Shown here one piece after another: positions 18,374 to 27,967 of a stretch of DNA of 64,000 nucleotides (its first letter is position 1; the number at the start of each line of letters is the position of its first letter). Origin of the DNA: Phenylobacterium sp. (GTDB lineage: Bacteria; Pseudomonadota; Alphaproteobacteria; Caulobacterales; Caulobacteraceae); NCBI RefSeq assembly GCF_022402485.1, contig NZ_JAKRSA010000015.1:113270-177269 (forward strand), in the 5' to 3' direction. The notes under the pieces were generated by a model. That model searched no databases, was not told where the DNA came from, and saw only the letters and a list, made by a program, of their open reading frames with translations. A program made the position numbers and the translations under genes.

Positions 18374-18423
18374 CCCTTGGGGGTTAGGAACCGTCGGACC
18401 CTTGGGGGTTAGGAACCGTCGGA
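18374..18423. repeat. Perfect 25-bp tandem duplication spanning the stop codon of the VWA gene
   Basis: The 25-mer beginning CCCTTGGGGGTTAGG and ending CCGTCGGA occurs twice in exact tandem (18374-18398 and 18399-18423). The right-hand copy contains the last codons and the TAA of the minus-strand VWA gene. The left-hand copy lies just beyond the stop. On the minus strand this gives ...SDGS-stop followed by the same sequence again. It looks like a recent slippage or unequal-exchange duplication. Confidence 0.9.
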
Positions 18424-20175
18424 TCGCACCTGGGTATCGGCGGCGCTACGCACCAGGGTGATGAACTCGGCCCGGTCGCCATCGCGGTCTTGCCCACGGG
18501 CGTCCTGGGCCAGGGCCTCGACCTCGCCCCAGCCGAACCGTTCAGAGATCCAAGGGCCCCCGCGAAGCATCTGACCAAAGGCCGCCACCGCCACGGCCCA
18601 CCGTGTGGCCTCCGGGGCCCGGGCCAGGGATGTGGTCCGGTCCTGCGCGGTCACAGGGCGGGTCATCAGCTCCGATACGCCGCCCCCAGGGGGTTGATGG
18701 CGCACCTTGACGAAGGCCAGTTCCTGACTCTGGCCGCCGTCGGCAGGGTCTGGCGCTCTCTGATACCGCAGGGGGTCACTTGAGCCCGGCGCCCCGACCA
18801 GGGTAAGTTCATAGAGTGCCGTCACCGAGGCTCCTGACCCGACCTCGCCGGCATCGACCTGATCGTTGTTGAAGTCCTCCCGGTTCAGCATCCGGGTCTC
18901 GTAGCCGATCAGCCGATATTCGCTGACCTGGGCGGGATTGAACTCCACCTGAATCTTCACGTCCTGGGCGATGGGGAACATGCTGGCGGGCAGGTCCCGC
19001 AGAAACAGCCGCCGGGCCTCGGCCAAGGTGTCGATGTAGGCCGCCGTACCGTTCCCATTCTGCGCCAGGGTCTGCATCATCTGGTCGTTATAGTTGCCGC
19101 GACCAAAGCCATAGACCGACAGATAGACCCCGCTGCGCCGCTTTTCGGCCACGAAATCCTTCAGTCGGTCATGGTCTGCGATGCCGACATTGAAGTCCCC
19201 ATCGGTCATCAGGATCACCCGGTTGATCGCCTCGGGGTCGAAGTTCTGCTGGGCAAGCTCATAGGCCAAGGTCAGGCCTTGGCCGCCGGCGGTGGACCCC
19301 CCTGCGGAAAGCGCCCCCAAGGCGCACCGCATCATCAGTTTCTGTCGGCCATCGGTGGGCGCCAGCACAGCGCCCGCCGAGCCGGCATAGGCCACCATGG
19401 AGACACGGTCCTCAGGACCCAGCTGGTCGATCAGCAGGTTCATGGCCTTGCGGGCCAGGGGCAGGCGGTCAGGACTCTCCATTGAGCCCGAGGTGTCGAT
19501 CAGGAACACTAGGTTCAGCGGCGGCTGTTCGGCGGAGGGCAGTTCATAACCCTGCAGTCCGATGTGCAGGATCTCCCGCTGGTCCGACCAGGGCGACGGC
19601 GCGACGCTGATGCTGGTGGCGAAGGGCGTGCTGCGGTCGCTGGGGGCGCGGTAGCCATAGTCGAAATAGTTGATCAGCTCCTCGACCCGAACCGCATCAC
19701 TGGGGGGCCGCGCGCCGTCGTTCAGGAACCGCCGCACATTGGCGTAGCTGGCGGTGTCCACATCGATGGAGAAGGTGGAGACGGGATCGTCGGCGGTGCG
19801 CCGGATGGGGTTCGACGTCGCATCAGGATAGCGCTCTGTATCCACCACAGGCGCTGGGCCCAAAGGGGGAGGCGGGAACGGGATCGGCATGGGCGATGCG
19901 GGCGGGCTCCAGCGCGCGGCCTGTTCCGCCATGGGCGCGGCCATTACCGGTGCCGCGCGCCCCATGACCCCGGAAGGTGCGGCCATGCCGGGTGGGGGCG
20001 GGGGACTGAACCGACCTTGCCGTGACTGGGGCTGAGCAAAGCCCAGGCGGGCGCAGGCCCGGGCCGTGGGCTCTCCGTCCAGCGGCCCCCTCGGGGCGGC
20101 GCTGGCCATGGGGGCACCGGCCATCAATGCCGCCAGGCTCAGGCTGAGAAGATTGCGAATCGCGGTTGGCGCCAT
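18409..20175 (-). CDS. Exported VWA-domain protein (YfbK-like)
   Basis: A 588-residue protein with a signal peptide (LLSLSLAALMAGAPMASA), a Pro/Ala/Met-rich low-complexity stretch (about residues 50-110), and an N-terminal domain with VSTFSIDVDTASYANVRRFL. A von Willebrand A domain follows, with the MIDAS motif DTSGSM and the later MTDGDFNVG. A C-terminal region (DUF3520-like) is typical of the YfbK family. It is presumably periplasmic or surface-exposed and binds a divalent metal through the MIDAS site; the family role is not established. It is divergent from the Sel1 lipoprotein gene, with about 230 bp between. Its 3' end carries the 25-bp duplication. Confidence 0.88.
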   Translation of the reverse strand: MAPTAIRNLLSLSLAALMAGAPMASAAPRGPLDGEPTARACARLGFAQPQSRQGRFSPPPPPGMAAPSGVMGRAAPVMAAPMAEQAARWSPPASPMPIPFPPPPLGPAPVVDTERYPDATSNPIRRTADDPVSTFSIDVDTASYANVRRFLNDGARPPSDAVRVEELINYFDYGYRAPSDRSTPFATSISVAPSPWSDQREILHIGLQGYELPSAEQPPLNLVFLIDTSGSMESPDRLPLARKAMNLLIDQLGPEDRVSMVAYAGSAGAVLAPTDGRQKLMMRCALGALSAGGSTAGGQGLTLAYELAQQNFDPEAINRVILMTDGDFNVGIADHDRLKDFVAEKRRSGVYLSVYGFGRGNYNDQMMQTLAQNGNGTAAYIDTLAEARRLFLRDLPASMFPIAQDVKIQVEFNPAQVSEYRLIGYETRMLNREDFNNDQVDAGEVGSGASVTALYELTLVGAPGSSDPLRYQRAPDPADGGQSQELAFVKVRHQPPGGGVSELMTRPVTAQDRTTSLARAPEATRWAVAVAAFGQMLRGGPWISERFGWGEVEALAQDARGQDRDGDRAEFITLVRSAADTQVRSDGS

Positions 20176-20404
20176 GGCGGTGCGGTCCTGGTTTGAGTCG
20201 TCCCCTAAGGCACAGCTTGCCGGGTCGACTGGGGCGAAATGTGGACGAACGGCGGTCTTGGACCATAATGCGAGCCCTTGTCTGACAACTCGCCGAAATC
20301 TTGCCCCAGCCTGGCGGGCGAGCTTGACAGAGGACGTCGCCAGACGGCTACTGCCGGCGACAACTTATGGTTAACGCGCTCTGAATGTGGGGGAGCAACG
20401 GGCC

Positions 20405-21802
20405 ATGGTCCCAGGGTCGGACCGATCGCTGCGCGAAGGCCTGCGCAAGGGTGCGACCCTTGCGGGGCTCTTGGCTTTGCTGCCGCTGCTCGGCTGTGAT
20501 CCCGGTCCGAAGGGGCCTGGGGGACAGGCGGCCGGTCAGTCCTGCCCCCGGCCTCAGACCTTCCTGACCACCCAGGCCTTCAACGTCCAGGAGCAGGAAA
20601 TTCGGGCCCTGCGCCGCCAGGCCTTTGCCGGTGATTTCTTCGCCCAGATCGATCTGGCCCGGCGCTACGGCGGGGCCGAGGCTGAGGCGCGGAAGATCCA
20701 CGATCCGGTGGAGGCCGCCGTCTGGTATCAGCTGGCGCTCTCCAATCCCGACGGCTTTGCGCCCATCGTCATGGCAGCCCAGGGCCAGCGCCCCGGCCGC
20801 CGGCTGCAGGACTGCCGAGAAGCCGAACGCCTGGGTGCCTATAGCGCCCTGGAGCGTCTCCTGGAGCGCATGAGCTCAGAGGAGCGCCAGGATGTCCGCG
20901 ATCGGGTGATCTATGTGCTTTCCACGCAGGGGGCGCCAGGCTTCCGCACCCTGGCACGGCTGCATGATGTGAGCTTTGGCCCCTTCGGTGATCCGATGGA
21001 GAGCTCGCCCATCGATCCGCGCGATCTCAAGCGGGGCAGGCCCCCGGCTGCGGCGACCCTGTTCACCCGCAATGACGTGGACGTCTATCTCTTCAACTAC
21101 CTCGCCGCTCAGAGCGGCGATGTGGCCGGGTTCGTCATGCTGAAGGACTTTGAACGGTCGTCGACCGGACGCGCCGCCCTGGGGGCCGACGCTCAGGCCA
21201 AGGCCAAGCGGTGGACCCCGCCCTTCGAGTTCTACCCCCCCCAGGCCCCGGAATCCGGCGTACCGCTTTCGGACGAAAGCCTTCGCGCCGGCGAGGCCGA
21301 GGCCGCCGCCCTGGCCCGGGTCGACGAACTGCCCTTCATCCATGTGGGCCATGCCCTGGCCTATCTGCGGGTGACCGAAAAGCCGGCATTGACCAAGGCC
21401 AGCCTGACGGCCACGGAGATCCAGGCCTTCCAGGCCATGTTGGGCCGTCCAGCCACCGGTCGCCTGTCCAGCCTGGAGGAGGTCCGGGCCATCCAGTACG
21501 CTGCGGTCAATGGTCAGGCCCGCTCTCAACTGACCCTGGCGGTAATGTACTCTGAGGGCGTGGGAGTGCCCCGGGACTATGCCCGGGCCTTCCACTGGTT
21601 CTCCCAGGCCGATCGGCAGGGCAATGCCGAGGCGAAGTACGCCATGTCCACCTTCTTCTCCCTGGGGATGGAGGGGGTGGCCGACCAGGATAAGGCCAGC
21701 GCCGTGGTCTATCAGATCGATGCGGCCCTGGCCGGTTTCAAACCCTCCGCTCAAAGGCTGCGCGAGCTCCTGGCTCAGGTCTCCCGCGCGCCGCGAACCT
21801 GA
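20405..21802 (+). CDS. Sel1-repeat lipoprotein
   Basis: A protein of about 465 residues. The hydrophobic N-terminus ends in a lipobox (LLALLPLLGC), so a lipoprotein is likely. Sel1-like helical repeats are visible near the N-terminus (AFAGDFFAQIDLARRYGGAE) and the C-terminus (ARSQLTLAVMYSEGVGVPRD, AEAKYAMSTFFSLG). The central 200 residues have no fold I recognise. I use the ATG at 20405, nine bases after GGAG, rather than the GTG at 20387. Sel1 proteins are usually scaffolds for protein-protein contact in the envelope. The following gene, an exported beta-helix protein, starts 16 bp later, so the two probably act together. Confidence 0.82.
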   Translation: MVPGSDRSLREGLRKGATLAGLLALLPLLGCDPGPKGPGGQAAGQSCPRPQTFLTTQAFNVQEQEIRALRRQAFAGDFFAQIDLARRYGGAEAEARKIHDPVEAAVWYQLALSNPDGFAPIVMAAQGQRPGRRLQDCREAERLGAYSALERLLERMSSEERQDVRDRVIYVLSTQGAPGFRTLARLHDVSFGPFGDPMESSPIDPRDLKRGRPPAAATLFTRNDVDVYLFNYLAAQSGDVAGFVMLKDFERSSTGRAALGADAQAKAKRWTPPFEFYPPQAPESGVPLSDESLRAGEAEAAALARVDELPFIHVGHALAYLRVTEKPALTKASLTATEIQAFQAMLGRPATGRLSSLEEVRAIQYAAVNGQARSQLTLAVMYSEGVGVPRDYARAFHWFSQADRQGNAEAKYAMSTFFSLGMEGVADQDKASAVVYQIDAALAGFKPSAQRLRELLAQVSRAPRT

Positions 21803-21818
21803 CAAAGGCGCACAGACG

Positions 21819-23258
21819 GTGACTGCTCAAACTGTACGACCTGCCCGCTCGCTGCTCCTGATCGGTGCCCTGTGCGCAGGCTTGGGCCTGGCCCTGGCGG
21901 CTCCAGCCCCGGCTCAGGCCTATCCGGACGCCCGGGTGGACGCCCAGATCCGCCCTAACTTTGGGGGTCTGATCACCCCGCCGCTTCGCTCGCCCTACCG
22001 TCCCAACCAGTGGCGCAAGCCCGATCACAAGCCGACCCGCGCCCATCCGCATCCGGGCCGTGGCCACCCCCCCGCCAGGGGCGGCTATCTCAACAGTCTC
22101 AGCATCGATTGCGCCGATCCCAAGCTTGGCCCCTATCCGGTCTCCGATGCCCTCTGGGCCCTGGCCGACGGCGGCGTGCTGTTCATCCGCGCCCGGGGCG
22201 GGGTCTGCCGCGAGACGCTCTATATCGACCGACCTGTGACGATCATCGGCGAAGGATCGCCAGCCTTTGCCACCGGGCCTGAACCCCAGCCGGCGCGGCT
22301 GTCACCGCCGGCGGGCGCCCCTTGCATCCGCGTGGCGCCGGGCACCCGCGGCGTCGAGATCCGCGACATGGTCATCGAGGCCGACCAGGGCGGGCGCAGC
22401 GCCTGTATTGAGGCCGTCGATGCCGAGATCGCCCTGGTCAACACCTATGTCCGCTATGCGGGCGAGGCTGCCGCCATCTTCGTCTCCGGCGGTCGGCTGG
22501 TGGGGCGCCAGAGCACCATCGAGGCCCGCACCAACGACGCTGCCGTTCTGGTGGACACGGCCACGCTGGACTTCACCCAGGTGCGCATCGCCGCCGATGT
22601 GCGGGGCCTGGACATCACGCCTGCGGCCGGCGAGAGCCGTCTGCTGCAGGTGGGCGTGGTCGCCGAAGGCGGGACCCTGCCGGGCTCCACCGGCATAACT
22701 GTGCGCGGCCTGCGCAGCGGCGGCGGAAAGCTCCTGGTCCGCAACGCCTATATCGGTGGTTGGATCACGGGCCTCTATGTGGATCGCGGTGCCAAGCTCG
22801 AGCTGGTTCGCAGCCGGGTTCGCGCCCGCCGGGGCATCATCTCCGACTGGGGCGAGGTCGTGGTCCGGGAGTCGGCCATATGGGGTGACGAATACGGCGG
22901 CTACTTCGCTGGCGGCGCCCCGGTCATTGAACACAACCGCTTTGGCGGCCCCCGGGGCGGTCTGATGTTCGACAGCCAGACACGGCCTGCCCTGGCCCCA
23001 AACTATCTGTACGCCACCGACCTCTGCGATCCCTACACCCAGCCGCAAGGTCTGTATTGCCAGTCCTTCGGTGCCGGGCCTTTGCAGGCCTTTGCGCCGC
23101 CTGACGCCTATGGCCAGGCCGCCTATGGTCCGTCCGCTTATGGGTGGTCCATGGATGGGTATGAGCGGGGCTATCAGTTGGACGGTGCCCCTATGGCCCT
23201 ACCGCCGCCTCCGCCGCCGCAACGCCGGCGGGGAATCTTCGGACGCCCGACGTACTAA
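21819..23258 (+). CDS. Exported right-handed beta-helix protein
   Basis: A protein of about 479 residues starting at the GTG at 21819 with AAAGG upstream; the 559-residue ORF in the track runs back into the previous gene. It has a signal peptide (LLLIGALCAGLGLALAAPAPAQA), then a basic, His/Pro-rich linker. The centre is a run of short beta-strand turns (IRDMVIEADQGG, ALVNTYVRYAG, LLVRNAYIGGW, VVVRESAIWGDEYGG) typical of parallel beta-helix (pectate-lyase-like) folds. The C-terminus is Tyr/Gly-rich and ends in a poly-Pro/Arg tail. No catalytic signature for a named polysaccharide lyase is seen. Its pairing with the Sel1 lipoprotein suggests an envelope or surface role. Confidence 0.78.
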   Translation: MTAQTVRPARSLLLIGALCAGLGLALAAPAPAQAYPDARVDAQIRPNFGGLITPPLRSPYRPNQWRKPDHKPTRAHPHPGRGHPPARGGYLNSLSIDCADPKLGPYPVSDALWALADGGVLFIRARGGVCRETLYIDRPVTIIGEGSPAFATGPEPQPARLSPPAGAPCIRVAPGTRGVEIRDMVIEADQGGRSACIEAVDAEIALVNTYVRYAGEAAAIFVSGGRLVGRQSTIEARTNDAAVLVDTATLDFTQVRIAADVRGLDITPAAGESRLLQVGVVAEGGTLPGSTGITVRGLRSGGGKLLVRNAYIGGWITGLYVDRGAKLELVRSRVRARRGIISDWGEVVVRESAIWGDEYGGYFAGGAPVIEHNRFGGPRGGLMFDSQTRPALAPNYLYATDLCDPYTQPQGLYCQSFGAGPLQAFAPPDAYGQAAYGPSAYGWSMDGYERGYQLDGAPMALPPPPPPQRRRGIFGRPTY

Positions 23259-23284
23259 GGCGCCGTCCTTCGCAGGACGGCGCC
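23259..23284. terminator. Strong hairpin between convergent genes
   Basis: GGCGCCGTCC and GGACGGCGCC form a perfect 10-bp stem around a 6-nt loop, directly after the beta-helix gene stop and just past the end of the convergent CsbD gene. It could end transcription on both strands, although neither side has a clear T-run. Confidence 0.65.
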
Positions 23285-23307
23285 CAGTCTTGGATCGAAA
23301 CTGATCT

Positions 23308-23490
23308 CTACTTCTTCAAGGCGTCGCGGGCACCGTCTTTCAGGTCGCCGACAGCCTTCTGAACCTTGCCAGCGGCCTGGTCCATGTGGCCTTCGGCTTC
23401 CAGGCGCTCATTGCCAGTCAGCTTGCCGGCCGCTTCCTTGACCTTGCCGCCCATATCCTTGGCGGTGCCTTGGGCTTGATCCTTGTGCAT
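23308..23490 (-). CDS. CsbD family stress-response protein
   Basis: A 60-residue, highly charged helical protein beginning [27 protein letters not shown], which matches the CsbD family (QxKGxxKxxxGKxxGxxxGN-type repeats). CsbD proteins are small and abundant in general stress and stationary phase; their biochemical role is unknown. It stands alone, convergent to the beta-helix gene and divergent from ettA. Confidence 0.9.
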   Translation of the reverse strand: MHKDQAQGTAKDMGGKVKEAAGKLTGNERLEAEGHMDQAAGKVQKAVGDLKDGARDALKK

Positions 23491-23666
23491 GGGAAACTCC
23501 TTGGGGTCTGAAAGACGCGGGGGCGCCTCTTTGTCACCGAAGGAACGCCCGGCGGGTGCGGCTTGTTCCCACGGATGTCGGCCCCAGGTTGCGCGCGGGC
23601 CGGGGGGCGGCTATCTCCTGGCGCAATTCCGAAATCGCAATTTCAAAGGCGGGCGCGGCACCATCC

Positions 23667-25328
<1,662 letters not shown>

Positions 25329-25485
25329 GCGAACCGGGCGGAGCGGCCTGAGTGTCGCGCCCCTCCGCCCCTTCGGCCCTTCAGCGATCTGGGGGCCAAT
25401 GAGAGGGCCTCAGCCAGCCTCGGTCGCCCTGGTCAGGGGGTCGCCGGACCGGCTATAGGGCGGGGAGCCTGCTGGAGCACCGCCC

Positions 25486-26421
25486 ATGTCCACCGCCCCG
25501 CCCGTCGTCCTGTTGTCTCACGTCATGTTGGCGCCCATGCAGTCTGCCCTGGAGGCCAATGGCTACCGGGTGGCGCGCCGCTGGGACCTGGAAGAGGCTG
25601 ACCGGGGCGAGGTGGCCGCCATCGCTCATGCCGGCGAAGTGGTGCTCGAGCCCGAATTCCTCAGCACCCTGCCGAAGCTCGCCCTGATCGCCAATATCAG
25701 CGTCGGCTATGACGGGGTGGATGTGGACTGGTGCCGCGCCAGGGGCATCGAAGTGACCCACGCCGAAGGGCTCAACGCCGAGGATGTCGCCGACCATGCG
25801 GTGGGCCTGTTGATCGCCTCATGGCGCAACATCGTCGAGGGCGACCGCCATGTCCGGGAGGGCCGCTGGACGCCCAGTGATCGCCTCGGCCCCCGGCCTG
25901 CCCTGAGGGGCCGCAAGGTGGGGGTGGTCGGCATGGGCCACATCGGCCAGGCCTGCGCCACCCGGGTGGAGGCCTTTGGCCTGCAGGTGGCCTGGTGGGG
26001 CCCCAATCCCAAGCCTGATCTGACCTGGCCCAGGGCCGAAAGCCTTGTCGCCCTGGCGCAGGACAGCGACATCCTGATCGTCGCCTGCCGGGCCGACGCC
26101 TCCAACCGGGGCCTGATCTCCCAGGCGGTCATGGAGGCGCTGGGGCCTCGGGGCCTGCTGGTCAATGTGGCCCGGGGTTCTGTGGTGGATGAGGACGCGC
26201 TGATCGCCGCCCTGAAGGACAAGCGTCTGGGTCGCGCGGCCCTGGACGTGTTCTGGCAGGAACCGACGCCGCCCGCCCGCTGGGCCGGTGTGCCCAATGT
26301 GGTCCTTTCGCCCCACTCGGCCGGGGGAACCCTCGAGTCGATCCCCAAGATGATCGGCCAGGCGATGGAGAACCTCCGCCGTCACTTTGCCGGGCAGGAC
26401 CTGCTCAGCCCCGTCCCTTGA
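25486..26421 (+). CDS. D-2-hydroxyacid dehydrogenase family protein
   Basis: A 311-residue NAD(P)-dependent dehydrogenase. The Rossmann motif is VGVVGMGHIGQACATRV, the family signature VNVARGSVVDEDALIAAL carries the catalytic Arg region, and the catalytic His lies in LSPHSAGGT. The profile resembles hydroxypyruvate/glyoxylate reductases. It interconverts a 2-oxo acid and a D-2-hydroxy acid; the physiological substrate cannot be read. The following monooxygenase gene starts 14 bp after its stop, so they are probably co-transcribed. Confidence 0.9.
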   Translation: MSTAPPVVLLSHVMLAPMQSALEANGYRVARRWDLEEADRGEVAAIAHAGEVVLEPEFLSTLPKLALIANISVGYDGVDVDWCRARGIEVTHAEGLNAEDVADHAVGLLIASWRNIVEGDRHVREGRWTPSDRLGPRPALRGRKVGVVGMGHIGQACATRVEAFGLQVAWWGPNPKPDLTWPRAESLVALAQDSDILIVACRADASNRGLISQAVMEALGPRGLLVNVARGSVVDEDALIAALKDKRLGRAALDVFWQEPTPPARWAGVPNVVLSPHSAGGTLESIPKMIGQAMENLRRHFAGQDLLSPVP

Positions 26422-26435
26422 AAGCGCCCCGTCCC

Positions 26436-27890
26436 ATGACCGAGTCCCGGTTCGACGTGATCATCATCGGTGCTGGTCTGTCAGGGATCGGCGCGGCCGT
26501 ACATCTCCAGACCAGATCCCCAGGCCGCACCTATGCGATCCTGGAGGGCCGGGAGGCGATCGGCGGGACTTGGGACATCTTCCGCTATCCGGGTGTTCGC
26601 TCCGACAGCGACATGTACACCCTCGGCTATGCTTTCAAGCCTTGGACCCAGGCCAAGGCCATCGCCGATGGCCCCGCCATTCTCGACTATGTCCGCGAGA
26701 CTGCCCGTGAGCACGGGATTGAGCCGCACATCCGCTTTGGCCACAAGGTTTTGCGGGCCGAGTGGTCGAGCGAAGACTCGACCTGGCGGGTGGAGGCGCA
26801 ACAGACCGACGGAACCCTCGTCACCCTGAGCTGCAGCTTCCTGTTCCTGTGCGGCGGCTACTACAGCTACGCCGGGGGCTATATGCCCGACTATCCGGGG
26901 GTCGCCGACTTCCAGGGGGAGCTCGTGCATCCCCAGGCCTGGCCCGAGCACCTCGACCATGCGGGCAAGACGGTGGTGGTGATCGGGTCGGGTGCGACGG
27001 CGGTCACCCTGGTTCCGGAGATGGCCGAGACAGCCGAGCGCGTCACCATGCTGCAGCGCTCGCCAACCTATGTCGTCTCGCGCCCGGCCGAGGACGCCGG
27101 TGCCAACTGGCTCAGGACCAAGCTGCCGCCCAAGCTCGCCTACAGTCTCGTGCGCTGGCGCAATGTCTTGTTTGGCATGTATTTCTTCCGCCTGGCTCGC
27201 AAGCGGCCGGCGCAGGTCAAGGCCCGGATCATTGAGATGGTGCGTGACCAGCTGGGGCCGGACTTCGACGTGGAGACCCACTTCACCCCCAGCTACAACC
27301 CCTGGGACCAGCGTCTGTGCCTGGTGCCGGACTCCGATCTCTTTCTGGCGCTGAAGTCGGGGAAGGCCGAGGTGGTCACCGACCATATCGAGACCTTCAC
27401 GCCGTCGGGCCTTCGCTTGCGGTCAGGGCGAACCCTTGAGGCCGACATCGTGGTCTCGGCCACGGGGCTGAACCTTGAGGTGCTGAACGGGGTGGCGCTG
27501 AGTGTCGACGGCCAGGCGGTCGATCCGAGCAAGACCCTGTCCTACAAGGGTATGATGTATTCAGACGTGCCCAATCTGGCCTCGGCCTTCGGCTACACCA
27601 ATGCGTCCTGGACGCTGAAGTGCGACCTGACCTGCGAGTACGTCTGTCGGTTGCTGAATCACATGGCGCGGACCGGACAGACCCAGGCAACCCCCCGCAA
27701 TTTGGGCGCAGACATCGGCCTGGAGCCCTGGCTGGACTTCTCGTCGGGCTATGTGCAGAGGTCTATCGACCGCTTCCCCAAACAGGGTGACCGCGCCCCG
27801 TGGAAGCTGCATCAGAACTATGCCCTGGACTTGATGCATCTGCGCTATGGTCGGTTGGACGACGGGGTCATGACCTTCTCCAGACCCTGA
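26436..27890 (+). CDS. Flavin-containing (Baeyer-Villiger type) monooxygenase
   Basis: A protein of about 484 residues from the ATG at 26436 (MTESRFDVIIIGAGLSG); the TTG used by the ORF track adds six unlikely residues. There are two nucleotide-binding motifs: GAGLSGIG for FAD and GSGATAVTL for NADPH. Between them, FQGELVHPQAWP fits the Baeyer-Villiger fingerprint FxGxxxHxxxWP, and FRYPGVRSDSDMYTLGY is typical of the class. It would insert oxygen next to a ketone, or oxygenate a related soft nucleophile. It is followed by a strong hairpin. The substrate is unknown; other oxidative genes in the window make a degradative role plausible. Confidence 0.88.
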   Translation: MTESRFDVIIIGAGLSGIGAAVHLQTRSPGRTYAILEGREAIGGTWDIFRYPGVRSDSDMYTLGYAFKPWTQAKAIADGPAILDYVRETAREHGIEPHIRFGHKVLRAEWSSEDSTWRVEAQQTDGTLVTLSCSFLFLCGGYYSYAGGYMPDYPGVADFQGELVHPQAWPEHLDHAGKTVVVIGSGATAVTLVPEMAETAERVTMLQRSPTYVVSRPAEDAGANWLRTKLPPKLAYSLVRWRNVLFGMYFFRLARKRPAQVKARIIEMVRDQLGPDFDVETHFTPSYNPWDQRLCLVPDSDLFLALKSGKAEVVTDHIETFTPSGLRLRSGRTLEADIVVSATGLNLEVLNGVALSVDGQAVDPSKTLSYKGMMYSDVPNLASAFGYTNASWTLKCDLTCEYVCRLLNHMARTGQTQATPRNLGADIGLEPWLDFSSGYVQRSIDRFPKQGDRAPWKLHQNYALDLMHLRYGRLDDGVMTFSRP

Positions 27891-27904
27891 GCCAAGGACT
27901 GCAA

Positions 27905-27930
27905 CCTTGGGCCGCCGTGACGGCCCAAGG
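27905..27930 (+). terminator. Hairpin after the monooxygenase gene
   Basis: CCTTGGGCCG and CGGCCCAAGG form a perfect 10-bp stem around a 6-nt loop, starting 14 bases after the stop. No T-run follows. It separates the monooxygenase gene from the methionine operon promoter. Confidence 0.6.
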
Positions 27931-27931
27931 G

Positions 27932-27962
27932 TTGACATAACGACATAAAGATATCTTTATGT
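27932..27962 (+). promoter_or_regulatory. Promoter and perfect 20-bp palindromic operator of the methionine operon
   Basis: A TTGACA (27932-27937) and a CTTTAT (27955-27960), 17 bp apart, look like -35 and -10 boxes. The perfect 20-bp palindrome ACATAAAGATATCTTTATGT (27943-27962) covers the spacer and the -10 box. It is an ideal operator for the ArsR-type regulator encoded immediately downstream, so autorepression is likely. From the -10 position, transcription would start at or next to the ATG at 27968, implying a leaderless mRNA; no Shine-Dalgarno sequence is visible in the few bases before the ATG. Confidence 0.78.
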
Positions 27963-27967
27963 GATCC

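Noticed and set aside
18374-18423. CRISPR or longer repeat array
   Set aside because: There are just two directly adjoining copies without spacers.
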